From Terriglobia bacterium (lineage in GTDB: Bacteria > Acidobacteriota > Terriglobia > Bryobacterales > Bryobacteraceae): 64,000 nucleotides of DNA. The translations under genes were made by a program, and so were the position numbers. The notes under the pieces were generated by a model. The model searched no databases. It was not told where the DNA came from and was given only the letters and a program-made list of their open reading frames with translations. Below, piece by piece: positions 33,271 to 41,473 of this stretch. The DNA lies in contig JANYDS010000083.1 in the NCBI GenBank assembly GCA_025363475.1, forward strand, positions 1 through 64,000, written 5' to 3'. Every line of letters starts with the position of its first letter. Position 1 is the first letter of the stretch.

Positions 33271-34158
33271 CTAAAGCCTCTTGCCGGTCAGCCGGACGTA
33301 GGCTTCGATATATTTCGCCGAAGTTTTTTCAATGACGTCGGCTGGCAGTTCCGGTGCGGGCGGGGTCTTGTCCCAGTCGAGCGTTTCGAGGTAATCGCGG
33401 ACGAACTGCTTGTCGTAGGATTTTTGCGGCCCGCCGGGTGCATAGGAATCCTGCGGCCAGAACCGCGAAGAATCGGGCGTCAGCACTTCATCCCCCAAAA
33501 GCAATTCGCCGTGATACCAGCCGAATTCAAACTTGGTGTCCGCAAGGATGATGCCGCGCGTTTCGGCATAGTCAGACGCTCTTGAATAGATCCGCAGCGT
33601 AAGATCCCGCAGCAGGGCGGCGGTCTGCCGGCCAATCATGGCGGCTGCGGTTTCGAGCGAGACATTTTCATCATGCCCGGTGGCCGCCTTGGTAGCCGGG
33701 GTAAAAATCGGCTCCGTCAACTTATCGCTTTCGCGCAGCCCTGCGGGCAGGTTAATGCCGCAGATTGCGCCGGTACGCTGATAATCTTTCCAGCCAGAGC
33801 CGGAGACATAGCCGCGTGCCACGCATTCCACAGGTTCCATTTTGCAGCGCTTCACCAGCATGGAGCGACCTTCCAGCTGGTCGCGGAAAGGTAACAAATA
33901 AGCGGGGTAAGCATCCACATTCGCCGTGATCAGGTGGTTGGCAATGGTGCCGCGCAGAAATTCAAACCAAAAGAGCGACAGCTGGGTAAGCACGCGGCCC
34001 TTTTCCGGAATACCCTGCGGCAGGATGCAGTCGAATGCGGAAATACGGTCGGTGGCGATGATCAGCAGATCATCGCCTGCCGCGTAAACATCGCGCACTT
34101 TCCCGCTCGCAACAAGGTCGATGCCGGGTAAATCAGTTGAAGTTATGACTATTGACAC
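33271..34158 (-). CDS. purC: Phosphoribosylaminoimidazole-succinocarboxamide synthase
   Basis: A SAICAR synthetase of about 295 residues, catalysing step seven of purine synthesis by joining aspartate to CAIR. Visible motifs: GKVRDVYAAGDDLLIIATDR, LPFRDQLEGRSMLVKRCKME (the substrate-binding region), VECVARGYVSGSGWKDYQRT and FEFGWYHGELLLGDEVLTPD. I use GTG 34158; the frame is open to 34233 but that would run into the permease gene, which ends at 34166. It is co-oriented with cvpA and the Fis-like gene downstream. Confidence 0.95.
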   Translation of the reverse strand: MSIVITSTDLPGIDLVASGKVRDVYAAGDDLLIIATDRISAFDCILPQGIPEKGRVLTQLSLFWFEFLRGTIANHLITANVDAYPAYLLPFRDQLEGRSMLVKRCKMEPVECVARGYVSGSGWKDYQRTGAICGINLPAGLRESDKLTEPIFTPATKAATGHDENVSLETAAAMIGRQTAALLRDLTLRIYSRASDYAETRGIILADTKFEFGWYHGELLLGDEVLTPDSSRFWPQDSYAPGGPQKSYDKQFVRDYLETLDWDKTPPAPELPADVIEKTSAKYIEAYVRLTGKRL

Positions 34159-34165
34159 AAGACTA

Positions 34166-35764
34166 TTATTTGCCGTCGCGAGCGAGTGCGGCCTGGACCT
34201 TGCTGTGTTTCTGGCCGTAAGTGAAATACACAACCAGGCCGATTGCCAGCCAGATGATCAGACGAGCCCAGTTGAGCCAGCCCAGCTTATACATCATGTA
34301 CCCGTTAAACAGGATACCCATGATGGGTACGAATGGCACCCACGGCGTACGGAAGGGCCGGGGCTGCGCCGGGTCAGTTCGCCGCAGCACCATCACCGCG
34401 ATACAAACGATGACGAATGCCAGCAGGGTCCCGATGTTGACCATCTTGCCGATGTCATCAATCGGCGTAAGACTCCCGACCACAGCGGCCAGCAGACCAA
34501 CCAGGATTGTGTTCTTCCAGGGCGTACGGAACTTAGGGTGGATCTCGGCGAAAACTTTTGTCGGCAACAGGCCGTCTTTTGCCATCGAGTACAGAACACG
34601 GGTCTGGCCCAGCAGCATCACCAGCATAACGCTGGTCAGACCCGCTAATGCGCCCACAGTAATCACATGCGAGGCACCGGTAAGACCCACGTCGAGAAAT
34701 GCGCGTGCGATGGGCGCTTCGATGTTCACATCACGCCAGGGCACCATGCCGGTAAGCACTGCCGCGACAGCGATATATAAAACGGTACAGATCACCAGAG
34801 AAGCAATAATCCCGATGGGCAAATCCCTCTGTGGGTTTTTCGCTTCCTGAGCGGTGGTCGAAACCGCATCGAAGCCAATATACGCGAAGAAGATGTAAGC
34901 CGCGCCCGCGCCAATTCCAGAGAATCCGAACGGGGCAAACGTGGACCAGTCTGAGCCCCAGTTGCCTTTGTGAATATAGGAAGCACCCAGACCGATAACG
35001 AAAAGAACAACCGCGACCTTGATGACAACAATCAGGGAGTTGAACTGCGCGCTCTCTTTGATGCCGATGGCGAGGATTGCGGTGATCACCAGTGCGATCA
35101 GGAAGGCGGGCAGGTTGAAGCCAATCTCGACACCGAATATTTGCGGTGCGTTGAGCAGCTCGTGCGCCCGCTGCATGAGTTCCGGAGAGCCTGCGGCTGT
35201 AATTGCCGAAACTTTTTCGAGAAACGCCTGCGTGCCAGGCATCAGCGACCCGTCCGAAGCCTGCGCCATTTGCCTCGCGATTACTCCCTGCGCGGTGCGC
35301 AGCCCGGTCCAGTGATCGTAGGCCAGCCACAGGGGCATTTTTATGTTAAAAATATCCAGCAGCTCAATGAAATGGTTAGACCAGCCGGAGGACACCGTAC
35401 TGGCTCCCATGGCGTATTCGAGGGTCAGATCCCAGCCGATGATCCAGGCGAATATTTCACCCAGCGTGGCGTAAGCATAGGTATAAGCGCTGCCCGCCAG
35501 AGGAATCATGGCGGCAAATTCCGCATAACAGAGTGCCGCGAAAGCGCAGCCCAGGCCGGAGAGTACAAAGGACAACATCAGCCCCGGTCCGGCGTAATGA
35601 GCACCCAGCCCCGCCATCACGAAGATGCCTGCACCGATGACTGCTCCCACCCCCAGCGCGGTTAACTGCACCACGCCCAGCGTGCGTTTCAGGCTGTGTT
35701 CGCCGGTCTCCCCGGCTTCTTCCATGAGAGTTTTCAGTGGCTTTCGAGCCAGTAGGTTTGGCAT
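34166..35764 (-). CDS. APC-superfamily amino acid permease (cationic-type)
   Basis: A 532-residue permease with about 12-14 membrane helices. The N-terminal LKRTLGVVQLTALGVGAVIG and GAGIFVMAGLGAHYAGPG form the substrate-binding helix 1 (unwound GxGIF). CYAEFAAMIPLAGSAYTYAY and FFAYIGFDAVSTTAQEAKNP are typical of the CAT-like group that moves basic amino acids. Length is like YfnA/CAT homologues. It is followed by purC and preceded by a second APC permease 51 bases away. Confidence 0.9.
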   Translation of the reverse strand: MPNLLARKPLKTLMEEAGETGEHSLKRTLGVVQLTALGVGAVIGAGIFVMAGLGAHYAGPGLMLSFVLSGLGCAFAALCYAEFAAMIPLAGSAYTYAYATLGEIFAWIIGWDLTLEYAMGASTVSSGWSNHFIELLDIFNIKMPLWLAYDHWTGLRTAQGVIARQMAQASDGSLMPGTQAFLEKVSAITAAGSPELMQRAHELLNAPQIFGVEIGFNLPAFLIALVITAILAIGIKESAQFNSLIVVIKVAVVLFVIGLGASYIHKGNWGSDWSTFAPFGFSGIGAGAAYIFFAYIGFDAVSTTAQEAKNPQRDLPIGIIASLVICTVLYIAVAAVLTGMVPWRDVNIEAPIARAFLDVGLTGASHVITVGALAGLTSVMLVMLLGQTRVLYSMAKDGLLPTKVFAEIHPKFRTPWKNTILVGLLAAVVGSLTPIDDIGKMVNIGTLLAFVIVCIAVMVLRRTDPAQPRPFRTPWVPFVPIMGILFNGYMMYKLGWLNWARLIIWLAIGLVVYFTYGQKHSKVQAALARDGK

Positions 35765-35814
35765 CTGTCTGGTAGACTCCCCGGTTATCGTAAGATTTCA
35801 GAATTGTAGCAGTA

Positions 35815-37224
35815 TTAAGCCGCTTCCGGCTTGCGCCAGAGGAAGTAGACGGGTACTCCCAGCAGGACCAGAATTAGCCCCCGAACAGTGAACGAGGGCT
35901 TGTTGACTAACAAAAGAATTTCGATCAATCCGGCCACAAAAATGTACAGGGCAGGCAGCACCGGATAGCCTGCGGCACGGTAGGGCCGTTCCATGTCCGG
36001 GCGCGTTTTTCGCAGCCGGAAAAGTCCTGCAATGGTCAGGATATAGAACAGCAGAACTGCAAAGATCACATAGTCCAGCAAATCGTTGTACTGGCCGCTG
36101 AGGGTGAGCAGAACGGTCCAGATGCACTGGACGACGAGCGCGAAAACGGGCGTATTGTGCTTCGCGTCCAGCGTCCCGGCTTTGGCAAAAAACAACCGGT
36201 CTTTCGCCATCGTGTAATAGACGCGGGCGCCCGCAAGAATCAGGCCGTTGCAGCAGCCGAATGCGGAGACCATGATCGCGGCGGCCATCAACTTTGTGGC
36301 GACGCCGCCGAACATTACGGAGACGACTGCCGTTGCCACCAGGTCTTCCGGTACCGTTTGAATCTGTTGCAGCGTCAGTACAGAAAGATAGATGAAATTG
36401 CAGCCAAGATAGAGCAGGCAAACCACACCCACGCCGATGCCGAGCGACAGCGGCAGGTTGCGTTGCGGATTGCGGATTTCCCCCGCCGTAAACGTGACGT
36501 TGTTCCAGGCATCGGAAGCAAACAGCGGCCCCACCATGGCGCTCCCAACCAGCGCGACAGTGGCCCAACTCCAGTCTGCGCCGCGCCAGACATCGTGAAA
36601 ATTCGATGTAACTGCTTCCGGATTGCGCCCCAGCAGAAAGCCAAAGCCCACCAGGCCCAGCAGGGCGGCCACTTTGGCGAACGTGAATACGTTCTGAATT
36701 CGTGCACCGGTCTTGACTCCCCGCGTGTTGATGGCGGTGAGCACGATCACGACCGCAATGGCCAGTAGTTGCTGCGTTGTCAGGCCAACCTTGCCTGAAC
36801 CCAGGATGTAGTTCGTGGCCGAAATGCCGGGCATAAAAACGCCGCTGTATTTGGCGAACGCGACAGCTACAGCCGCAATAGTGCCGGTCTGGATGACGAC
36901 GAACAGCGTCCAGCCATACAGGAATCCCCACAGCCGCCCGAATGCTTCGCGCAGATAGACGTACTGCCCGCCGGCGTGCGGCATGGCTGCAGCGAGTTCA
37001 CCGTAACTCAGTGCGGCGATCATTGTGAGCAACGCTCCGGTCAGCCAGCAGAGCATCAGGAGGCCAGGTGATTTTACCTGCCGCGCCACATCCGCGCTGA
37101 CGATGAAGATGCCTGAGCCGATCATGGAGCCCATAATAAGTGTGGTGGCATCAACCAGGCCGAGAGCCTTGACGAAACCGGTGCTCTTTACGGGTTGCGG
37201 GTTTGATTCGCTAAGCGAAGCCAT
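35815..37224 (-). CDS. APC-superfamily amino acid permease
   Basis: A 469-residue permease with 12 membrane helices. FVKALGLVDATTLIMGSMIG and GSGIFIVSADVARQV is helix 1 with its unwound GSGIF, and SYGELAAAMPHAGGQYVYLR the LAT-like helix 3 region; YRAAGYPVLPALYIFVAGLI is near the C-terminus. The pattern resembles the light-chain-type (LAT/SteT) permeases. ATG 37224 gives MASLSESNPQPVKS as start and overlaps the thiE 3' end by 37 bases; the frame is open to 37317 inside thiE without family similarity. The substrate is unknown. Confidence 0.88.
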   Translation of the reverse strand: MASLSESNPQPVKSTGFVKALGLVDATTLIMGSMIGSGIFIVSADVARQVKSPGLLMLCWLTGALLTMIAALSYGELAAAMPHAGGQYVYLREAFGRLWGFLYGWTLFVVIQTGTIAAVAVAFAKYSGVFMPGISATNYILGSGKVGLTTQQLLAIAVVIVLTAINTRGVKTGARIQNVFTFAKVAALLGLVGFGFLLGRNPEAVTSNFHDVWRGADWSWATVALVGSAMVGPLFASDAWNNVTFTAGEIRNPQRNLPLSLGIGVGVVCLLYLGCNFIYLSVLTLQQIQTVPEDLVATAVVSVMFGGVATKLMAAAIMVSAFGCCNGLILAGARVYYTMAKDRLFFAKAGTLDAKHNTPVFALVVQCIWTVLLTLSGQYNDLLDYVIFAVLLFYILTIAGLFRLRKTRPDMERPYRAAGYPVLPALYIFVAGLIEILLLVNKPSFTVRGLILVLLGVPVYFLWRKPEAA

Positions 37225-37877
37225 TCGTCCATTCTTGCGCGAAGCGTCTGCTTGTTGCAGGGATCGGGGATGAGGTCGGCAATTACGGCTACGGAATCGG
37301 CTCCGGCGTGCCAGCACAGGGCCGCGTTTTCGCGCGTGATGCCGCCGATGGCGACGAGGGGCCGGCTGGTGAGCGCACGGACTGTTTTCATGCCTTTAAT
37401 CCCAGTGGTGGGGTCGGGGTTTTCCTTCGAACTGGTAGGGAAAACAGGTCCGAAGGCGACGTAATCGACAGGTTCATTCACGGCGGCTGTCATTTGAAGG
37501 GCGTTGTGGGTGGAGAAGCCGATCATTGCGTCCGGGCCGATGATCGACCGCGCATCGGCAGGCAGCAGATCTTCCTGGCCCAGATGTAAACCCGCTTTCA
37601 GTATCCGGGCGTAGTCAGCGCGGTCATCAATGATAAATTGCGCCTTCGCCTCAGTGCAAAACCGCGAAATGGTTTCGGCCACACCGAACACGTCTCGGCT
37701 CCAGAATCCCTTGTGACGGAACTGCAGAATTCCAACTCCGGCTTCAAGAAAGGCTTCAGCGGCGACCAGGTTGTCGACAATCGGATAGATAAGCCACGAC
37801 TCGGGCCAAAGTTGTTCGTGGGCAGCGACCCCCGCAGGATCTGTCAAATTAGGCGACAAGTGCTTAGTGTAGTGCAC
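37188..37877 (-). CDS. thiE: Thiamine phosphate synthase
   Basis: A 229-residue TIM-barrel enzyme that joins HMP-PP and thiazole phosphate. Segments LIYPIVDNLVAAEAFLEAGV, LQFRHKGFWSRDV, FIIDDRADYARILKAGLHLG, DYVAFGPVFPTSSKENPDPT and AIGGITRENAALCWHAGADS are present. The usual QxRxK substrate motif reads QFRHK here, keeping the arginine and lysine. No TPP riboswitch is recognisable upstream (45 bases to the divergent antitoxin gene). It heads the minus-strand run through gph. The N-terminal 25 residues are not typical of the family, so the start may be a little downstream. Confidence 0.88.
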   Translation of the reverse strand: MHYTKHLSPNLTDPAGVAAHEQLWPESWLIYPIVDNLVAAEAFLEAGVGILQFRHKGFWSRDVFGVAETISRFCTEAKAQFIIDDRADYARILKAGLHLGQEDLLPADARSIIGPDAMIGFSTHNALQMTAAVNEPVDYVAFGPVFPTSSKENPDPTTGIKGMKTVRALTSRPLVAIGGITRENAALCWHAGADSVAVIADLIPDPCNKQTLRARMDEWLRLANQTRNP

Positions 37878-37922
37878 TCATTCCGGCTATAGTTTGAGAA
37901 CCAGACGCACACTGGTAATCAA

Positions 37923-38156
37923 ATGACGCAGGTAATATCAGCGCTGAAGGCCCGTAACTATTTCGGACGGATACTGAAAGCGGTGACGGAGAAGCGCGGG
38001 CGGTTTATCGTAGAACGACGCGGAGAGCCGAGCATCGTCATTATGAGCCTTGAAGACTTCGCAGCGACTATCCTCGCCACCGCCGCAAGCAATGCGAAAA
38101 TTGCAGCGCTCCGCAGTCAAAACCGGGTCCAACCTGCTCACACCGGCACAAATTAG
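37923..38156 (+). CDS. Phd/YefM-type antitoxin with frameshifted C-terminus
   Basis: A 77-residue antitoxin. The N-terminal Phd/YefM DNA-binding fold is clear: SALKARNYFGRILKAV, RFIVERRGEPSIVIMSLEDF. After ALRSQNR the annotated frame ends in an atypical VQPAHTGTN, but the next frame continues with SNLLTPAQISREIRAVRKQT to TAG 38194-38196. That is the usual toxin-neutralising tail of this family (compare TxxEIxxEIxAVR). So the 3' end is shifted and the toxin-binding part is probably lost or altered, while operator binding may survive. The PIN toxin gene follows at 38209 and is itself broken. Confidence 0.72.
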   Translation: MTQVISALKARNYFGRILKAVTEKRGRFIVERRGEPSIVIMSLEDFAATILATAASNAKIAALRSQNRVQPAHTGTN

Positions 38157-38208
38157 CCGTGAAATCCGGGCCGTCCGTAAGCAAACTGCTCGTTAGTTAG
38201 CACGGCTC

Positions 38209-38612
38209 ATGCTGCGGGTTGTCCTTGATACCAACATCGTGATTTCCGCTCTGCTGAGCGCCAAAGGGCTCGAAGCCTGCGTCCTGTCTCTTGCTCTAAA
38301 CCGCCGCGTTGTTCTCGTGGTTTCACCGGCCATCCTGCGCGAGTATAAAGCAGTTCGCAGGCGACCACGTTTCAGATTTGACCCCGATATGGTCTCGGCA
38401 TTTCTCGTCCGGCTGCTGAAGTGCTGCCTGGTTGTTCATCCGCGTCTTGCTCTGGAGGTCTCACCGGATGAATCTGACAACCGCTTCCTCGAATGCGCCC
38501 GGGCTGGAAAACTGACTTCCTGGTAACTGGCAACAAACGACATTTTCCCGAAGCCTTCAGGCAAACGAAGGGGGTAAATGCACGCGAACTGGTTGCCCGC
38601 CTCGCCATATGA
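38209..38612 (+). pseudogene. PIN-domain toxin (PilT N-terminus type), frameshifted
   Basis: From ATG 38209 the frame encodes LRVVLDTNIVISALLSAKGL with the first PIN aspartate, then SPAILREYKAVRRRPRF with the conserved glutamate, and DESDNRFLECARAGK with the DxxD site. It then ends LTSW at a TAA near 38523. The missing C-terminus lies in another frame: FLVTGNKRHFPEAFRQTKG and NARELVARLAI, ending at TGA 38610-38612. Insertion of one base near 38514 (AAAA-CTG to AAAAGCTG, giving KADFLVTGN) would restore it. The last catalytic aspartate region is thus cut off and the product is probably inactive. Confidence 0.75.
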
Positions 38613-38627
38613 GCCTGGCGCGGATTT

Positions 38628-39713
38628 CTACCGGGACGCTAGGGAATTCAAATAAGCCGTCAGGTCCGCCATATTCTGTGTTGAAAGATAAGGCCACTTA
38701 ATCCCCGTGTCGCCCATCTTCTGGTGCATAACCCGACCCGGCCCCCAGCCCAGCGCAATCATTGAATACGGAGTAAATTTCTGCCCAGGCCGCGGACTTC
38801 CCTGATGGCACTCCGCACACTTTTTATCCGCGAATAGAGCCTTTCCGCGCTCAACCACAGCCTCACCATCCCGGTGCTGTAAATCCCACACATATGCCAG
38901 AATGAGGCGCATTTCCCCAGGTGCTGCCGGACCCGGCGTCGCTCCGCCCTTCTTCATGAGCGGCGCATGGTTCCACATCGCGGCCCCGATCTCCATCCAC
39001 GATTGCGTCTTCAATTTGGACTGCAGAGAATTAGCCCCGTTGTGGCAACTTGCGCACCGCTCCTGAAAAGCGGCCTGGCTTCGCGGGTCTGCATCCGGAA
39101 TCGCAAATCCGGCCCGGTAAGTCGCAGGTTCCACTCGGGTTTGGCCCACGAATGCCGTCAAATCCATCAGGTCGCGACCTGTGATTTTGTTCCACTCCCA
39201 ATGCCGGGCCGCGAACTCTTTGTGCATGGTTCCCGAGTGATTCCACATACCTTCGAGCAGGGAGAATGGATCTTCCGCCACTTTCCACGTGGCAACCTGC
39301 GAAGCACCCGGAGCCCCGCCCGATTTATGGCAGGACCCGCAGCGCTTGTCTTTAAAAACGCGCGCCCCACGCTTCGCGTCTGCCGGATTGTTCATCAGGC
39401 CCAGTGACCACAGATAGGTCATCACGTCGCGATACTCGTCGTCGGTCGCGACAGGCCGGGTTACTACCCGGGCCGACATCTCATTCCACATGGCCGGGGT
39501 ATGGTTCCACAACGCGCTGGCAACGGCAGAGGGCGTGCCCAACTGCTGTACCCGCTCGCCCAGATCGGGCGCCGCACCCACCCGGTGTCCTTCCCCCTGG
39601 ACGGTATGGCATTGAAGACAACTGAGATCGTCCAGCATTTCCCGGCCATGTCGCGCATCGGCGGCGAGCAGGGGCAAGGCGGCAAAGGCGATCAGGAAAT
39701 GGTGGAGGCGCAT
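38628..39713 (-). CDS. Secreted tetraheme c-type cytochrome
   Basis: A 361-residue exported protein with signal peptide (HHFLIAFAALPLLAADA) and four CxxCH heme-attachment motifs in order: CLQCH (32-36), CGSCH, CASCH and CAECH. Each lies in its own mini-domain with a repeated W..N/H motif (SALWNHTPAMWNEMS, EGMWNHSGTMHKEF, AAMWNHAPLMKKGG) that places a methionine or histidine as distal ligand. Each half looks like a duplicated cytochrome c unit. It is probably a periplasmic electron carrier; no oxidoreductase partner is adjacent. The genes on both sides are on the other strand. Confidence 0.85.
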   Translation of the reverse strand: MRLHHFLIAFAALPLLAADARHGREMLDDLSCLQCHTVQGEGHRVGAAPDLGERVQQLGTPSAVASALWNHTPAMWNEMSARVVTRPVATDDEYRDVMTYLWSLGLMNNPADAKRGARVFKDKRCGSCHKSGGAPGASQVATWKVAEDPFSLLEGMWNHSGTMHKEFAARHWEWNKITGRDLMDLTAFVGQTRVEPATYRAGFAIPDADPRSQAAFQERCASCHNGANSLQSKLKTQSWMEIGAAMWNHAPLMKKGGATPGPAAPGEMRLILAYVWDLQHRDGEAVVERGKALFADKKCAECHQGSPRPGQKFTPYSMIALGWGPGRVMHQKMGDTGIKWPYLSTQNMADLTAYLNSLASR

Positions 39714-40204
39714 AAATTACGCATCGCAATCCGAGTGCCGTTATAGAAGCGGTTCTGCAACCACCGGCTTGGATGCAGTCGTCATACCGCTCACCTTCGG
39801 TTCACTCAGGCGCGTTACACAGCCTCTCCGCGTTAGAGAGCCTTTCCAAGGAGTGGGCAGATATCCGGTGGCGGTGATAATTAGCCTGGAATCATTAATC
39901 GCACAGGCCGTTCTGCCCAAGCCACTGAGGGAATCCAGATCCTGCACCGAGTCGCCACTGAACAGGAAAGCTTCGCTCTTTCACGTCGTCGGGTGAAGTG
40001 GTAACGTGCCTCGGAGTGTAGTTCGAAAGATTGTGGTCACGCTCATACTCAACTGGGGAACCGTATAAAATCGCCGCTGGGACAACCGATTTTGAATTGC
40101 CTGATCGGACACCGAATTGCTCTTGTGTCAAATGGTCAAATGGATCAAGGACCCTTCCGGTCCTCTATCCTGCTACAATCGAATTTGCAAGTCCGCAGCC
40201 CCTT
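39714..40204. other. Intergenic stretch before the iron operon
   Basis: About 490 bases with no convincing gene on either strand. Short open frames such as 39741-39947 and 39895-40131 on the minus strand have no recognisable motif. The right half holds an 8-base tandem repeat and a TACAAT hexamer, described as separate entries or findings, and is likely the regulatory region for the operon starting at 40205. Confidence 0.5.
40127..40142. repeat. Perfect 8-base tandem repeat, GTCAAATG twice
   Basis: GTCAAATG occurs twice in direct succession, followed by GATCAAGG. It lies 63 bases before the FTR1 start codon and 31 bases before a TACAAT hexamer (40174-40179) that could be a -10 element. No good -35 box is spaced from that hexamer, as expected if an activator is needed. 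It does not resemble a Fur box or a DtxR box. A role as a regulator site is a guess. Confidence 0.3.
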
Positions 40205-41470
40205 ATGCTCCAGACATTTGTGATCACCCTGCGCGAAGGCGTCGAGGCTTCGCTCGTGATTGCCATCGCCATTTCCTACCTTCGTAAAACCGGCAGACTC
40301 GAACTTTTGCCGACGGTGTACCGCGCCCTTGCCTTCGCTGTAATTGCTTGTATTGCAACGGCTTGGGCCTTGTCGCAGATCTCGTACAGCGAGGAAGCAT
40401 TCGAGGGCTGGACGCTTCTGCTCAGCGCCGCATTCGTCCTCAGCATGGTCATCTGGATGAACAAACACGGCAAGACCATGAAGAACGAAATCGAAACTCG
40501 TTTGCAAAACGACAACGGTAGAGGTAGGGGTGCTTGGGGAGTCTTCGCGTTCGTCTTCCTCATGATTTTCCGCGAAGGAGTAGAAACTGTTCTCCTGCTT
40601 GCCGCCACCAGACTCAATACATCAGGTGTATTTGAGGCATTTGGCGCAGTTCTGGGAATTGGTCTGGCCGTTCTCTTCGGTGTCAGCTTCATCCGTGGCA
40701 CCATTCGCGTCAACATCCGCCAGTTCTTTCAGATGACGACGGTCATCCTGCTGGTTGTCGTCCTCCAGCTCGCCATCACTGGCCTGCATGAACTTTCAGA
40801 AGGCCAGATTCTACCAAGCAGCCGCGGCGAAATGGCTCTGATCGGCCCCATCGTCAAGAACGACATCTTTTTCTTTATCACCATCCTCGCGCTCTCTGCG
40901 GCCATGATCCTCTTTGAATCCCGCAAACGCCGTGCGCCCAAAACCGACGGAGTTGAAGGCGCGGCACTCCGCAAAATCAAAGCAGCAGCTAACCGCGAAA
41001 AGCTCTGGATGGTGGCCTCCTGCACAGCCTCCGGCCTCTTCATTCTTCTGATCACCGCTGAGTTTGTTTACGCCCGACAGTCCACCGCTCTTTCCTCGTC
41101 GGAACCGGTTGCGCTACAAAATGGCACCGTGCGCATCCCTGTGAACCAGGTCAGCGACGGTATTCTGCACCGTTATCAACTCGAAGACGGAGCGGTGCAC
41201 ATCCGCTTTATCGTGATCGAAAAGCCCGACCGCACACTGGCAACGGCCTTTGACGCCTGCGAGATTTGCGGCACACAGGGCTTTTATCAGAAAGGCTCGC
41301 AGCTGATTTGCCGCAACTGTTCTTCGGAAATCGTCACGTCAACGGTGGGCACCAGGGGTGGCTGTAACCCCATTCCGCTGAAGTCACGGGTGGAAGGCGA
41401 CACTCTCATCATTGACGCAGCCGCTCTTGAAGGCGGCCTGCGCATGTTCGCCCCCGGGAAAGCCGGCTGA
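40205..41470 (+). CDS. FTR1-family iron permease fused to a DUF2318 Fe-S-type domain
   Basis: A 421-residue fusion. Residues 1-285 are an FTR1/EfeU-type permease with the two iron-binding REXXE motifs: LREGVEAS at 9-16 and FREGVETVLL in the middle, and seven or so helices. After a further membrane helix comes a DUF2318 domain with FDACEICGTQGFYQKGSQLI, a second cysteine pair in CRNCSSEI, and GGCNPIPLKSR. In Campylobacter the same fusion (Cj1658) works with p19 and FtsX/ATPase proteins in ferric/ferrous iron transport. ATG 40205 gives MLQTFVITLREGVEAS; the longer frame from 40031 has no family match. It is the first gene of a six-gene run with gaps of 0-4 bases or overlaps. Confidence 0.92.
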   Translation: MLQTFVITLREGVEASLVIAIAISYLRKTGRLELLPTVYRALAFAVIACIATAWALSQISYSEEAFEGWTLLLSAAFVLSMVIWMNKHGKTMKNEIETRLQNDNGRGRGAWGVFAFVFLMIFREGVETVLLLAATRLNTSGVFEAFGAVLGIGLAVLFGVSFIRGTIRVNIRQFFQMTTVILLVVVLQLAITGLHELSEGQILPSSRGEMALIGPIVKNDIFFFITILALSAAMILFESRKRRAPKTDGVEGAALRKIKAAANREKLWMVASCTASGLFILLITAEFVYARQSTALSSSEPVALQNGTVRIPVNQVSDGILHRYQLEDGAVHIRFIVIEKPDRTLATAFDACEICGTQGFYQKGSQLICRNCSSEIVTSTVGTRGGCNPIPLKSRVEGDTLIIDAAALEGGLRMFAPGKAG

Positions 41471-41473
41471 TCG

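Noticed and set aside
36157..36768. Plus-strand 203-codon frame opposite the APC permease
   Set aside because: Shadow frame; the minus strand has twelve clear membrane helices.
37878..37922. TPP riboswitch before thiE
   Set aside because: Only 45 bases to the divergent gene and no THI-box-like sequence.
39895..40131. Minus-strand frame ending FPQWLGQNGLCD in the intergenic gap
   Set aside because: It looked briefly like a surface-protein fragment, but no family could be named and it is only 78 codons.
40150..40204. Fur or DtxR operator in front of the iron operon
   Set aside because: No palindrome resembling either consensus was found; only a tandem repeat is present.
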